Below, piece after piece: positions 18,378 to 26,212 of a stretch of 64,000 nt of DNA (its first letter is position 1; each line of letters starts with the position of its first letter). This DNA comes from JANOAR01 sp031411235 (GTDB taxonomy: Bacteria > Verrucomicrobiota > Verrucomicrobiia > Verrucomicrobiales > Verrucomicrobiaceae): NCBI GenBank assembly GCA_031411235.1, contig JANOAR010000242.1, positions 1 to 64,000 on the forward strand. Direction: 5' to 3'. A program made the position numbers and the translations under genes. The notes beneath the pieces are model-generated. The model was not told where the DNA came from. It saw nothing but the letters and a program-made list of their open reading frames with translations, and made no database searches.

Positions 18378-18457
18378 CGACATGGCCAAACTACTTTCAT
18401 CCGCATCTGGCTGAGACAGAGAAGGCGACGGGCGCGGTGTTTTTCACGCGCAAGTGA
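18374..18457 (+). CDS. Possible 27-residue ORF overlapping the nuclease stop
   Basis: An ATGA overlap with the HNH gene stop opens a 27-codon frame (MTTWPNYFHPHLAETEKATG...). The start-stop overlap is what a translationally coupled third gene would have, but the product is very short and unrecognisable. It may be the remnant of a third gene of the island or chance. The rest of the gap to the SDR gene (18458-18577) shows nothing. Confidence 0.2.
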   Translation: MTTWPNYFHPHLAETEKATGAVFFTRK

Positions 18458-18577
18458 GGAGAAGGATGTGCAGAAGCCGTTTGGCTCTCCACTTCATTCA
18501 GAAACAATGCCCCTACGTCGGAGAAGCGATAAGAAACTTGTCGCTCGGCTCGTCATTCGCCATTCAGTTTTCACTTC

Positions 18578-19306
18578 ATGAACCTCACCGACCAAACCTG
18601 CGTCATCACTGGAGCCGCACGCGGCATCGGCTTTGCTATTGCTGAAGCCCTCGTCGCCAAGGGTGCCCGTGTCGTCCTCGCCGACATCGACGCGCCTGCG
18701 CTCGAGGACGCACTGGCAAAGTTGCCGCCAGACATGGCTTACCAAGTCGTCACCGACATCACACAAGGCGACTCCGTCGCCGCGCTTGCAGCCACCGCCG
18801 TGCAGACCTTTGGCCCCATCGCGGTGTGGATCAACAACGCTGGCCTCGCCCGGCATCGCTGGATACCTGACTACACCGAGAGCGAGATCGACCTCATGCT
18901 CGCGGTGAATTTAAAAGGCAGCATCCTCGGCTCACAGGCCGCGCTGCGCACGATGATCCCGCTGAAGCGCGGCCATATCATCAACATCATCTCCACCGCC
19001 AGCCTGCGCGGCATCCCCAGCGAGAGTGTGTACTGCGCGGCGAAGTGGGGTGTGCGTGGCTTCACCCAGGGCTTGCAGGAAGAGGCTGCGGCGCATCGCA
19101 TCCGCGTCACCGCGCTGCTGCCCGGCGGCGTCGCCACCGACTTCTGGGCCGATGCCAGCGAGCGCCCAGCACCGCTGGAAAAATTCCTCACAGCAACCCA
19201 AGTCGCCGACGCCGTGGTGCGTGTGCTGGAGATGGATGACGCCTGCGTCATGCGCGAAGTCGTGCTGCGCAGCATCGACGACAGCGATTTCTCGGTGAAG
19301 CCTTAA
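18578..19306 (+). CDS. Short-chain dehydrogenase/reductase (SDR)
   Basis: 242-residue classical SDR. The NAD(P)-binding motif TGAARGIGFA is at about 11-20, with VLADIDAP suggesting NAD preference (Asp after beta-2). NNAG is at about 88-91, and the catalytic Ser-Tyr-Lys is visible as IISTAS and VYCAAKWG (YxxxK). The substrate cannot be predicted from sequence. It converges on thiS with only a few bases between the stops. Confidence 0.92.
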   Translation: MNLTDQTCVITGAARGIGFAIAEALVAKGARVVLADIDAPALEDALAKLPPDMAYQVVTDITQGDSVAALAATAVQTFGPIAVWINNAGLARHRWIPDYTESEIDLMLAVNLKGSILGSQAALRTMIPLKRGHIINIISTASLRGIPSESVYCAAKWGVRGFTQGLQEEAAAHRIRVTALLPGGVATDFWADASERPAPLEKFLTATQVADAVVRVLEMDDACVMREVVLRSIDDSDFSVKP

Positions 19307-19311
19307 CTCCC

Positions 19312-19512
19312 CTACCCTCCCGCTGTGATCTGCACCACCTCGATCACATCGCCCTCGGCCACTGCCGTGGTGGCCTGCTGCCGGGGTAACAGCGCGCGCT
19401 TGTTGGTCTCTACGACCACGGGCCTGTCGCTAAGCCCGATGCTGGTCAACAAATCGCGAATCGTCGCCGGGCTGCTGAGTTCGTGAGCTTGGCCGTTGAG
19501 CGTAATTTTCAT
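19312..19512 (-). CDS. thiS: Sulfur carrier protein ThiS
   Basis: 66-residue ubiquitin-fold protein that carries sulfur as a C-terminal thiocarboxylate for thiazole synthesis in thiamin biosynthesis. It starts MKITLNGQ, contains TIRDLLTSIGL, VVVETNKRALL and EGDVIEVVQITAGG, and ends with the obligatory Gly-Gly. Four consecutive ATG codons precede it; I take the last (19512) as start, though any of the four adds only Met residues. It follows thiH by about 20 bp on the same strand, consistent with one operon. thiG, thiF and thiC are not in the window. Confidence 0.93.
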   Translation of the reverse strand: MKITLNGQAHELSSPATIRDLLTSIGLSDRPVVVETNKRALLPRQQATTAVAEGDVIEVVQITAGG

Positions 19513-19533
19513 CATCATCATCGAGCAAAGAAT

Positions 19534-20721
19534 TTAAGCGACACGCTTCGCCTTCGACCCTTCATCATTTCGGACGGCGGCTGTCGGATTGAGGCTTTCC
19601 AAAATAGCTGGATCCCAGTCCTTCCACACGGGGTCAAGCCCCTGCCCCGCGAGCATCGCCGCGATCTGCCCAGGCGTGCGCTCATCGGCGATGCCAAACT
19701 GCCCTTCCGCCTTCGCCGCCTCGTCGCGGCCTTCCACTTCCACCCGCCTGCCGCGCACGGTTTGATGCAAATCCTCGCTGCCCGCTCCGGTGTAGCCGCC
19801 GGGCTCGGTATGGCTGCCCGCGCTCATGATGGTGACGCCCAGCGGAGCCAGCGCATCACGCAGTGGCGCAGGCTCGCGCGTGCTCAGCACCACGCCCACC
19901 TCGGGGAAGGCGATGCGAAAGGCGCACAGCGTCTGCACCAGTGCCCAATCGTGGAACTCCGTCATCGGCTTGAACCCGCCCGCCGCAGGCCGCAGCCGAG
20001 GGAAGGCCACGGTGAACTGCGCCTTCCAGCAATGCTTGTATAAATGCTCCAAGTGCGCCGCCAATCGCAGCGCTTCCAGTCGCCAATCGCTCAGGCCAAA
20101 CAACGCGCCAATGCCCATGCGACGGAAGCCGCCCGCATAGCCGCGCTCGGGGCACGCGAGCCGCCAATCGAAGTCGCGCTTCGGCCCCGCCGTGTGCATG
20201 TCGGCGTAGAGTTCACGGTCGTAAGTCTCCTGATAAACCACCAACCCCTCGCAGCCCGCTTCGACCATGCGTGCATACTCAGGCGTCTCCATCGGCCCGA
20301 CTTCGATGCCGATGGTGGGCACCCATTGCCGCAGAGCGCGTATGCAGTCTTCCAGGTAGCCATCGCTGACGAACTTCGGGTGCTCGCCCGCCACCAGCAG
20401 GATATTGCGAAAGCCCAGCGCCGCGAGGTGCTGCGCCTCCTTCACCACTTGTTCAATGCCCAGCGTCACCCGCAGGATCGCCGCATTGTCGCGCGAGAAG
20501 CCGCAGTACTTGCAATTGTTGATGCACTCGTTCGACACGTACAGCGGGGCGAAAAGGCGCATCGTGCGGCCAAAATTGCGCCGCGTGATTTGCCGCGACT
20601 CCTGCGCCATCGCCTCCAGTTGTGCCGGAGCCTTGGGCTCCAGCATCGCAGCGAAGCGCTGCATGAGGGCAGACTTCCGCGTGGGTAGAGCATCGAGAAT
20701 TTCGCTGAAGGCGGTATGCAT
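19534..20721 (-). CDS. thiH: 2-iminoacetate synthase ThiH
   Basis: 395-residue radical-SAM enzyme that cleaves tyrosine to dehydroglycine and p-cresol for thiazole formation; the anaerobic-type alternative to glycine oxidase ThiO. The [4Fe-4S] motif CINNCKYCGF (CxxxCxxC) follows PLYVSNE, and QETYDRELYADMHTAGPKRDFDWRL and FPRLRPAAGGFKP are characteristic ThiH blocks. The length matches the family (~370-380), with a slightly longer C-terminus. It is co-directional with thiS. Upstream lies a 113-bp hairpin element and a divergent response regulator. Confidence 0.95.
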   Translation of the reverse strand: MHTAFSEILDALPTRKSALMQRFAAMLEPKAPAQLEAMAQESRQITRRNFGRTMRLFAPLYVSNECINNCKYCGFSRDNAAILRVTLGIEQVVKEAQHLAALGFRNILLVAGEHPKFVSDGYLEDCIRALRQWVPTIGIEVGPMETPEYARMVEAGCEGLVVYQETYDRELYADMHTAGPKRDFDWRLACPERGYAGGFRRMGIGALFGLSDWRLEALRLAAHLEHLYKHCWKAQFTVAFPRLRPAAGGFKPMTEFHDWALVQTLCAFRIAFPEVGVVLSTREPAPLRDALAPLGVTIMSAGSHTEPGGYTGAGSEDLHQTVRGRRVEVEGRDEAAKAEGQFGIADERTPGQIAAMLAGQGLDPVWKDWDPAILESLNPTAAVRNDEGSKAKRVA

Positions 20722-20777
20722 GGGGCAGGATAAAAAGGGGCGCTGAGAGTGCAGGCGATGCTCAGGATTGCAACTGA

Positions 20778-20890
20778 GCCGTGACCATGGTGTAGAAATC
20801 GTCGCGTGGCTGAGCGAGGGCCACCACTGCTGCGTCAGGCAGCGGTGGGTCGTAGCCAGCCGCAGCAGATTTCTACACCAGGGTCACGGC
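20778..20890. repeat. 113-bp MITE-like hairpin with 23-bp arms
   Basis: The arms 20778-20800 and 20868-20890 are inverted copies with 22 of 23 positions complementary (outer end GCCGTGACC, inner end TGTAGAAATC). The interior contains a second stem, CCACCACTGC near 20821 with GCAGCGGTGG near 20840. It lies in the divergent gap between thiH and the response regulator, where no transcript should end, so a terminator is unlikely. A non-autonomous mobile element or REP-type repeat is the better guess. Confidence 0.7.
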
Positions 20891-20975
20891 TAAGATGCGG
20901 AGCGCAACGGATTTGTCACACGCGACATCATGCGCCATTACAACGGGAAAGCCACAGACTCCAACCACGCCTACC

Positions 20976-21662
20976 ATGAGCAAAATTCTCCTCGTCGATG
21001 ATGAAGAAGACATCCTCGACCTCATCGTCCTGCACCTCGAACGCGAGGGCCACGCCAGCTTCACCGCTAGCAACGGGCTGCAAGTCCTACCCCTCGCCAT
21101 TGAGCACCAGCCCGAGTTGATCGTCCTCGATCTCATGCTCCCTGGGCTTGATGGCAAAGGCGTCTTCAAGGCTCTGCGAGCCGATCCCCGCACTCGCGAC
21201 ATCCCCGTGATCATGCTCACCGCACGCGCCCAGCAGCACGAGCGCATCGCTGGCTTGGAGCAAGGCGCGGACGATTATTTAACCAAGCCCTTCAGCCCTC
21301 GCGAACTCCTCCTGCGCATCCATGCGGTGCTGCGCCGAACGAAAAAAGTCACCAGCAATGCCGACATCACCAGCGGCTCCTTTCGCCTCGACCAAAAGCA
21401 CATGATGCTCTTCATCGGCACGCAGCGCGTGGATCTCACCGCCATCGAGTTCAAGCTCATTTCCGCACTCATGGCCAACCCCGAGGCTGTGCATAGCCGC
21501 GCCGAACTGCTCGCCGCCGTCTGGGGCTACAGCGACGACACCAACACCCGCACCCTCGACACCCACATGAAACGCCTGCGCGAAAAGCTCGGCGAGCACC
21601 AGCGCCACGTCGAAACGGTGCGTGGCCTGGGGCATGTCTTTCGCACGCAACTCCCCGCCTAG
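20976..21662 (+). CDS. OmpR/PhoB-type response regulator
   Basis: 228 residues: receiver domain (MSKILLVDDEEDILDL, phospho-acceptor Asp in LIVLDLMLPGLDG, conserved Lys in YLTKPFSPREL), then a winged helix from about 130 (FKLISALMANPEAVHSRAELLAAVWGY, TRTLDTHMKRLREKLGE). It should bind DNA and regulate transcription when phosphorylated. No histidine kinase is adjacent, so it is an orphan whose partner is unknown. The start at 20976 is fixed by the receiver N-terminus; the frame upstream of it has no homology. Confidence 0.95.
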   Translation: MSKILLVDDEEDILDLIVLHLEREGHASFTASNGLQVLPLAIEHQPELIVLDLMLPGLDGKGVFKALRADPRTRDIPVIMLTARAQQHERIAGLEQGADDYLTKPFSPRELLLRIHAVLRRTKKVTSNADITSGSFRLDQKHMMLFIGTQRVDLTAIEFKLISALMANPEAVHSRAELLAAVWGYSDDTNTRTLDTHMKRLREKLGEHQRHVETVRGLGHVFRTQLPA

Positions 21663-21690
21663 CGCCAGCGGTTGACCTGGATAAAAGCGA

Positions 21691-22389
21691 TCAGAAGGCC
21701 GCTACGTTCTGCGCGTGAATCGCCTCGCAGATCATCCGCAACGAAGCTTCGAGATTGCCATCGGCTGTTTTGAAAGCATCGGCGTCGATGGTTAATGGAG
21801 CGCCGAGCACCACGAGCGGTGCTCCGTATTGCGGGCACTGAATGGCTTGTTCGAGACTGAGGCCCCCGACGGCTTGGACAGGGATTTTCACCGCCTTTAC
21901 GACCTCACGCAATTGATCCAGTGGGCTGGGCATACGCTTGCCAGCGGCAGCGAGGCCCCGGCGCTCGTCGTAGCCAATGTGATGGATGACGTAGTCGCAG
22001 CCGAGGTGTTCGAGCCACTTCGCCCCGTCGATCATGCTCTCGCAGACCATGTTGTCTCCCATGACTTTGCAGCCGAAGTCACGACCAGCTTTGACGACAC
22101 ATTTGATCGTCTCGGCATGAGCACGGGCCATGACGACGACGTGCGTGGCACCTGCTTTGGCCATCATTTCAGCTTCGAGATAGCCGCCGTCCATGGTCTT
22201 TAAATCAGCGACGATGGGCACATGAGGGAAGGCTTTGCGTAGGGCCCGCACGCCGTGCAGACCTTCAGCAAGGATGAGCGGGGTGCCTGCTTCCAGCCAG
22301 TCCACACCCGCACGCATGGCCAGCGCGGCAGTTTCGAGGGCTTCGTCGATGTTGGTGAGGTCGAGGGAAATTTGGACGATGGGTTTCAT
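21691..22389 (-). CDS. HUMPS-family decarboxylase/aldolase (3-hexulose-6-phosphate synthase-like)
   Basis: 232-residue member of the orotidine-5'-phosphate decarboxylase superfamily. VADLKTMDGGYLEAEMM (about 60-76) has the Asp-x-Lys-x-x-Asp active site shared by 3-hexulose-6-phosphate synthase (HPS) and 3-keto-L-gulonate-6-phosphate decarboxylase (UlaD/SgbH). WLEAGTPLI and VQAVGGLSLEQA complete the phosphate-binding barrel ends. The KTMDGG form is nearer HPS, which fixes formaldehyde in the ribulose monophosphate pathway, but no phosphohexuloisomerase gene is adjacent, so the substrate stays open. It is downstream of recR on the same strand. Confidence 0.8.
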   Translation of the reverse strand: MKPIVQISLDLTNIDEALETAALAMRAGVDWLEAGTPLILAEGLHGVRALRKAFPHVPIVADLKTMDGGYLEAEMMAKAGATHVVVMARAHAETIKCVVKAGRDFGCKVMGDNMVCESMIDGAKWLEHLGCDYVIHHIGYDERRGLAAAGKRMPSPLDQLREVVKAVKIPVQAVGGLSLEQAIQCPQYGAPLVVLGAPLTIDADAFKTADGNLEASLRMICEAIHAQNVAAF

Positions 22390-22421
22390 GGGATGACGAT
22401 TTGATAGAGGGAGATTTGTTA

Positions 22422-23027
22422 TCAGCGCAGCTCGCGCCTGCCTTGCAGGGCTTGGTATAGCGTGAGTTCATCCACATGATCCAAGCCGCCGCCAGCGGGC
22501 ATTCCCTGGGCGAGTCTCGTGACGTGGATGCCGCAGGGACGCAGCAGATCGGCGATGTAGTTGGCCGTGGCTTCGCCTTCCACATCGGAGCTAAGCGCGA
22601 GGATAACTTCCGTGCTGTGCAGCTCGCCGATACGGCGCAGCAGCGACTCCAGGCGCAGGTCGCTGGCTGTCACGTTGTCGAGGGGAGAGAGCTTGCCACT
22701 GAGCACATGGTACATGCCGTTAAAGGCTCGCGAGCGCTCCAGTCGCAGCACGTCGGCGGCTTCCTCGACGACGCAGAGGAGGTGGCGATTGCGCTTCTCA
22801 TTGGTGCAGAGCAGGCAGAGCGTTTCGCGCTGTAGGTAGAAGCCGCAGTCCTCGCACATGATGACTTCGGCCCCCAGCCCACCCAGGGCGGTGGCCAGGG
22901 GTATTACGCGCTCGCGACCTCGTGCCAGGAGCCAGAGAGCCAGCCGCTCGGCACTCCGCGGGCCGATGCCGGGCAGACTTTTCAACTGCACGATGAGGCG
23001 CTGAATAGGCGTGGGGTAGTCGAGCAT
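22422..23027 (-). CDS. recR: Recombination mediator RecR
   Basis: 201 residues, the exact family size. It shows a helix-hairpin-helix (LKSLPGIGPRSAERLALWLL), a zinc finger CEDCGFYLQRETLCLLC, a Toprim domain (LLCVVEEAADVLRLE, HSTEVILALSSDVEGEATANYI), and the C-terminal LAQGMPAGGGLDHVDELTLYQAL motif. RecR with RecF/RecO loads RecA at gaps. The usual partners dnaX and YbaB are not adjacent. Confidence 0.97.
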   Translation of the reverse strand: MLDYPTPIQRLIVQLKSLPGIGPRSAERLALWLLARGRERVIPLATALGGLGAEVIMCEDCGFYLQRETLCLLCTNEKRNRHLLCVVEEAADVLRLERSRAFNGMYHVLSGKLSPLDNVTASDLRLESLLRRIGELHSTEVILALSSDVEGEATANYIADLLRPCGIHVTRLAQGMPAGGGLDHVDELTLYQALQGRRELR

Positions 23028-23063
23028 CGGTGCAGCAGGCAGGTCGCTTGGAATGATGGAGGC

Positions 23064-24641
23064 CTACGACGATGACTTGGCGCTCTTCTTGGCTTTAGGC
23101 TTGGCTTCCTTCGCGACTTTGGTCGAGGCAGTTGTTTCCTTGGGCCGGGTCGCACTGCTCGTTTCTTCCACGATGACCTCATCGGCGATGACGGTGGTGG
23201 TGGTTTTGGCGAAGTCGGATTTCACCATGGCGACACCAGTGACGAGGGTTTTCAAAGGTGTAACCGTGCTTGTCGATCGGGCTGCGGGCGCACCGATAAC
23301 GATAGGTTTCAGCGAGGATTTTTTGGCTGCGGGGGCTTCGAGCTGCTCCTGTGGCTCGACTTCATCGGACTCACCAGACTCGGACTCCGTGGGCTGCACT
23401 GGGGCCGTAGCACTATTCAGCAAAGTCTTTGCCAGAGCGATGAAGTAGCGCAGCGGCGCGTCCTCATGGTCGGGTAGCAAGGCTTGCTTCAGCTTTGCCG
23501 CCGCCTGAGTGGCTTGGCCTGCTCGCAGCAAATTGACGCCTTCCGTGAAGCGATCCCGCGAGATGTTTTCTTCCTCGCTCAGCCTGCCTTTCGCCGCCAG
23601 CCACTCATGCACGCCGACTTCGACATCGGGCAATGTGGCCGATGGCACGATGCCGATAGGACGCGCTTCGATGATGCTCATCACTCGCAGCAGCGTGCTC
23701 TCCGCAAGCAGCACGCGGCTGCCATAGACAGCGTTCAGACTGCTCAGCCGCCCACTCATCTCCACCGCTTCGCCGATGGCTCCGTAGCTCTGGAAGCCGC
23801 CATGCCCATAGAGCCCGCACATGACCTTGCCCGAGGCGATGCCGATGCCGAAGTGCGCCTCGCACATCCACCGGGTGCGCACTTCGTGGGCCAGCTTGGT
23901 GAGCATGGGGCGCAGTTCAGCGACGGCGAGGCAGGCTTGCTGGGCGTGATCCTGGCTAGCGACGGGAAAGCCAAACAAAGCGACCACGCCATGCGCACTG
24001 CATCGCTCAATATAGGCACCGTGGCCGATGAGGAATTCGCTGATGGTCTTCATCACCGAGGCGCTCAGCATTGCCATCGGATCGGGACGGACGGACTGGC
24101 TGATGGTGCCTGCGTTGACCAATTTAAAGGTCAGTGCCGTGATCTCGCGCTGGCCCGAGAGCCGAGTCGGCTCGCGCTTCTCGATGAGCTGTGCGAAGGG
24201 CTCCTCGGCGAGGCGATCCACAAAGAAACAGCGAAACTCATGCACCAAGCGCCCCCGCACCGAACTGCCTACAACCAAAGCCGTCGCCCCCGCAAGCACG
24301 ATGGCGAGGATGCCGCTGAAAGGCTCGAATAACATGCCTTGGAAGGCCATGACCAAGACAAGCGTGAGGCTGAGATAAATCGCCCCGACCATGAAGGCGA
24401 GCCGCAGCAAGTGTTGCCGCAGTTCCAGGCAAACCCAGGCCGTAAAGAATGCCATCACGGTGTGGTAGCAGAACTGCAAAGGCACTGAATGCAGCAGCCC
24501 GGCAGGCAGCAGCAAGTGCGCCTGCAAGGCCCGTTCCAAAGGAAGCGAAAGCGCCGCAAAAGCTCCGAAATGATTGAGAACCAGGATGAGCGCACACACC
24601 GAGGTGCCGATGAAGAGGGCTGATGTTTGGCGAGAGGTCAT
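23064..24641 (-). CDS. Membrane protein with degenerate adenylate/guanylate cyclase domain
   Basis: About 525 residues from the ATG at 24641 (an in-frame ATG at 24689 adds 16). Four hydrophobic segments (about 8-30, 46-74, 80-105, 109-128) precede a class III nucleotidyl-cyclase-like domain (about 155-365) and a Lys/Thr/Ser-rich low-complexity tail. The domain keeps shape motifs (GIGIASGKVMCGLYG, then SYGAIGEAVEMSGRL). The first metal-binding Asp of the canonical FADIRGFT block is absent (ITALTFKLV), GD before VVALFG is replaced, and the transition-state Asn of VNxAxR is not there (EAVEMSGRL). It is probably not catalytic; a nucleotide-sensing or scaffold role is conceivable. A tetratricopeptide-like helix pair (AAAKLKQALLPDHEDAPLRYF) follows. 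Confidence 0.72.
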   Translation of the reverse strand: MTSRQTSALFIGTSVCALILVLNHFGAFAALSLPLERALQAHLLLPAGLLHSVPLQFCYHTVMAFFTAWVCLELRQHLLRLAFMVGAIYLSLTLVLVMAFQGMLFEPFSGILAIVLAGATALVVGSSVRGRLVHEFRCFFVDRLAEEPFAQLIEKREPTRLSGQREITALTFKLVNAGTISQSVRPDPMAMLSASVMKTISEFLIGHGAYIERCSAHGVVALFGFPVASQDHAQQACLAVAELRPMLTKLAHEVRTRWMCEAHFGIGIASGKVMCGLYGHGGFQSYGAIGEAVEMSGRLSSLNAVYGSRVLLAESTLLRVMSIIEARPIGIVPSATLPDVEVGVHEWLAAKGRLSEEENISRDRFTEGVNLLRAGQATQAAAKLKQALLPDHEDAPLRYFIALAKTLLNSATAPVQPTESESGESDEVEPQEQLEAPAAKKSSLKPIVIGAPAARSTSTVTPLKTLVTGVAMVKSDFAKTTTTVIADEVIVEETSSATRPKETTASTKVAKEAKPKAKKSAKSSS

Positions 24642-24769
24642 GGGGGAAATAGAAAGGGCAGACAATGAGACAAGGCGGCGTGGTGACAAGAGAACAATAG
24701 CTGTGGCCTTTACATTTGACCGCTATCACGGCTTGCCCCTTGTCCCTAGCTTTCCATTCTTCGCGCCGC

Positions 24770-26158
24770 GTGAACTCTGTGACCCCCTCCCTGCTCGATG
24801 AACTGCAAGCCCTGCTCGGCCCCGAGCGCGTGCTTGTTTCCAAAGAAGACCTCGTGCCCTACGCCTTCGATGGCACCGCTGCGCTAAAACATCTGCCTGG
24901 AGCGGTCGTCTTCCCCCACACCACAGCCGAGGTCGCGAGCTGCGTGCGACTTGCCCGTGCCGCCAGCGTGCCCATCGTCACACGCGGCTCCGGCACGGGG
25001 CTCAGCGGCGGCAGTGTGCCGCTCGCGGGAGCGCTGGTGCTGTGCTTGGTAAAGATGGATCGCATCCTCGAAATCGACGCGGCCAATCTCGTCCTACGCG
25101 CCCAGCCCGGTGTCATCACGAAGGATATCGACGACGCCGTCGCGCCACTCGGTTTGTTTTACCCACCCGACCCCGGCTCGATGAAAATCAGCACCATCGG
25201 TGGCAATGTCGCCGAGAACGCTGGCGGCCTGCGCGGGCTGAAGTATGGCGTCACGCGCAACTACATCATGGGCATGGAAGTCGTGCTGCCCGATGCCAGC
25301 ATCGTGCGCCTCGGCAACAAGTGTGTGAAGGATGTCGCGGGCTACTCGATGAAGGACATGTTCATCGGCAGCGAAGGCACACTCGGCATCACCACCGAGG
25401 TGCTCATCCGCCTGCTGCCACGCCCCCGCGCTCGCAAAACCATGCTCGCGCTCTACGACAGCATGGAGGCCGCTGCGGAGACCATCTCGGCCATCATCGC
25501 CGCACGCATCATTCCTTGTACACTGGAATTTCTCGACCGCATGACCGTGCGCTGCGTGGAGGACTTCGCCCGCATTGGCTTGCCCACCGAGGTCGAGGCA
25601 CTCGTGCTCATGGAAACCGATGGGCACCCTGTGGTCGTCGAGGAAGAGGCCGCGCAAATGATGGCGCTAGCCAAGCAACACGGGGCCCGCGAAGTCAAAG
25701 TAGCCGCCGACGAAGCCGAAGGCGCAAGGCTCGCAGCCGCAAGGCGCAGCGCCTTCTCCGCCCTCGCCAGAATCAAGCCCACCACCATCCTCGAAGACGT
25801 CACCGTGCCGCGCAGCGAGTTGGCCACGATGGTCGCCTTCATCAATGCCACGGCGAAAAAGTACAGCCTCATGATCGGCACCTTCGGCCACATGGGTGAT
25901 GGCAACTTGCACCCCACCTTCCTCACCAACGAGAAGGATCACGAAGAGATGCACCGCGTGGAGCAAGCCCTAGAAGAGATCGTCGATGAAACGATAAGAC
26001 TCGGCGGCACAATCACCGGCGAGCACGGCGTGGGGCTGGCGAAGAAGGCTTTTTTGCATCGTCAGCTGGGCGACGCCAGCTACGAATTACTGAAGACCGT
26101 GAAGCGAGCGCTCGATCCGCAGGGGCTGCTGAATCCCGGCAAGATGTTCGATGTATGA
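24770..26158 (+). CDS. glcD: Glycolate oxidase-type FAD-linked subunit GlcD
   Basis: About 462-residue FAD-binding oxidase of the GlcD/D-lactate dehydrogenase class: PCMH/FAD domain with VVFPHTTAEV, VTRGSGTGLSGG (FAD pyrophosphate loop), GSMKISTIGGNVAENAGGLRGLKYG, and the C-terminal FAD-linked cap ending GEHGVGLAKKAFL and LDPQGLLNPGKMF. It oxidises glycolate or D-lactate and passes electrons to the Fe-S partner glcF, which begins 54 bp downstream. The start is probably GTG at 24770 or 24779: the longer in-frame start at a TTG has no family-like residues. It is divergent from the cyclase-like gene. Confidence 0.93.
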   Translation: MNSVTPSLLDELQALLGPERVLVSKEDLVPYAFDGTAALKHLPGAVVFPHTTAEVASCVRLARAASVPIVTRGSGTGLSGGSVPLAGALVLCLVKMDRILEIDAANLVLRAQPGVITKDIDDAVAPLGLFYPPDPGSMKISTIGGNVAENAGGLRGLKYGVTRNYIMGMEVVLPDASIVRLGNKCVKDVAGYSMKDMFIGSEGTLGITTEVLIRLLPRPRARKTMLALYDSMEAAAETISAIIAARIIPCTLEFLDRMTVRCVEDFARIGLPTEVEALVLMETDGHPVVVEEEAAQMMALAKQHGAREVKVAADEAEGARLAAARRSAFSALARIKPTTILEDVTVPRSELATMVAFINATAKKYSLMIGTFGHMGDGNLHPTFLTNEKDHEEMHRVEQALEEIVDETIRLGGTITGEHGVGLAKKAFLHRQLGDASYELLKTVKRALDPQGLLNPGKMFDV

Positions 26159-26212
26159 GCCGCATCGATCATCCCTCCCCATTCATAACTCATCATTCAT
26201 CATTTTCCCCCT

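Noticed and set aside
21691..22389. Orotidine-5'-phosphate decarboxylase (PyrF)
   Set aside because: The active-site block is of the HUMPS type (DLKTMDGG), not the DxKxxDI-PNT pattern of PyrF.
23064..24641. Active adenylate cyclase
   Set aside because: Both metal-binding aspartates and the catalytic Asn are replaced in the class III motifs.
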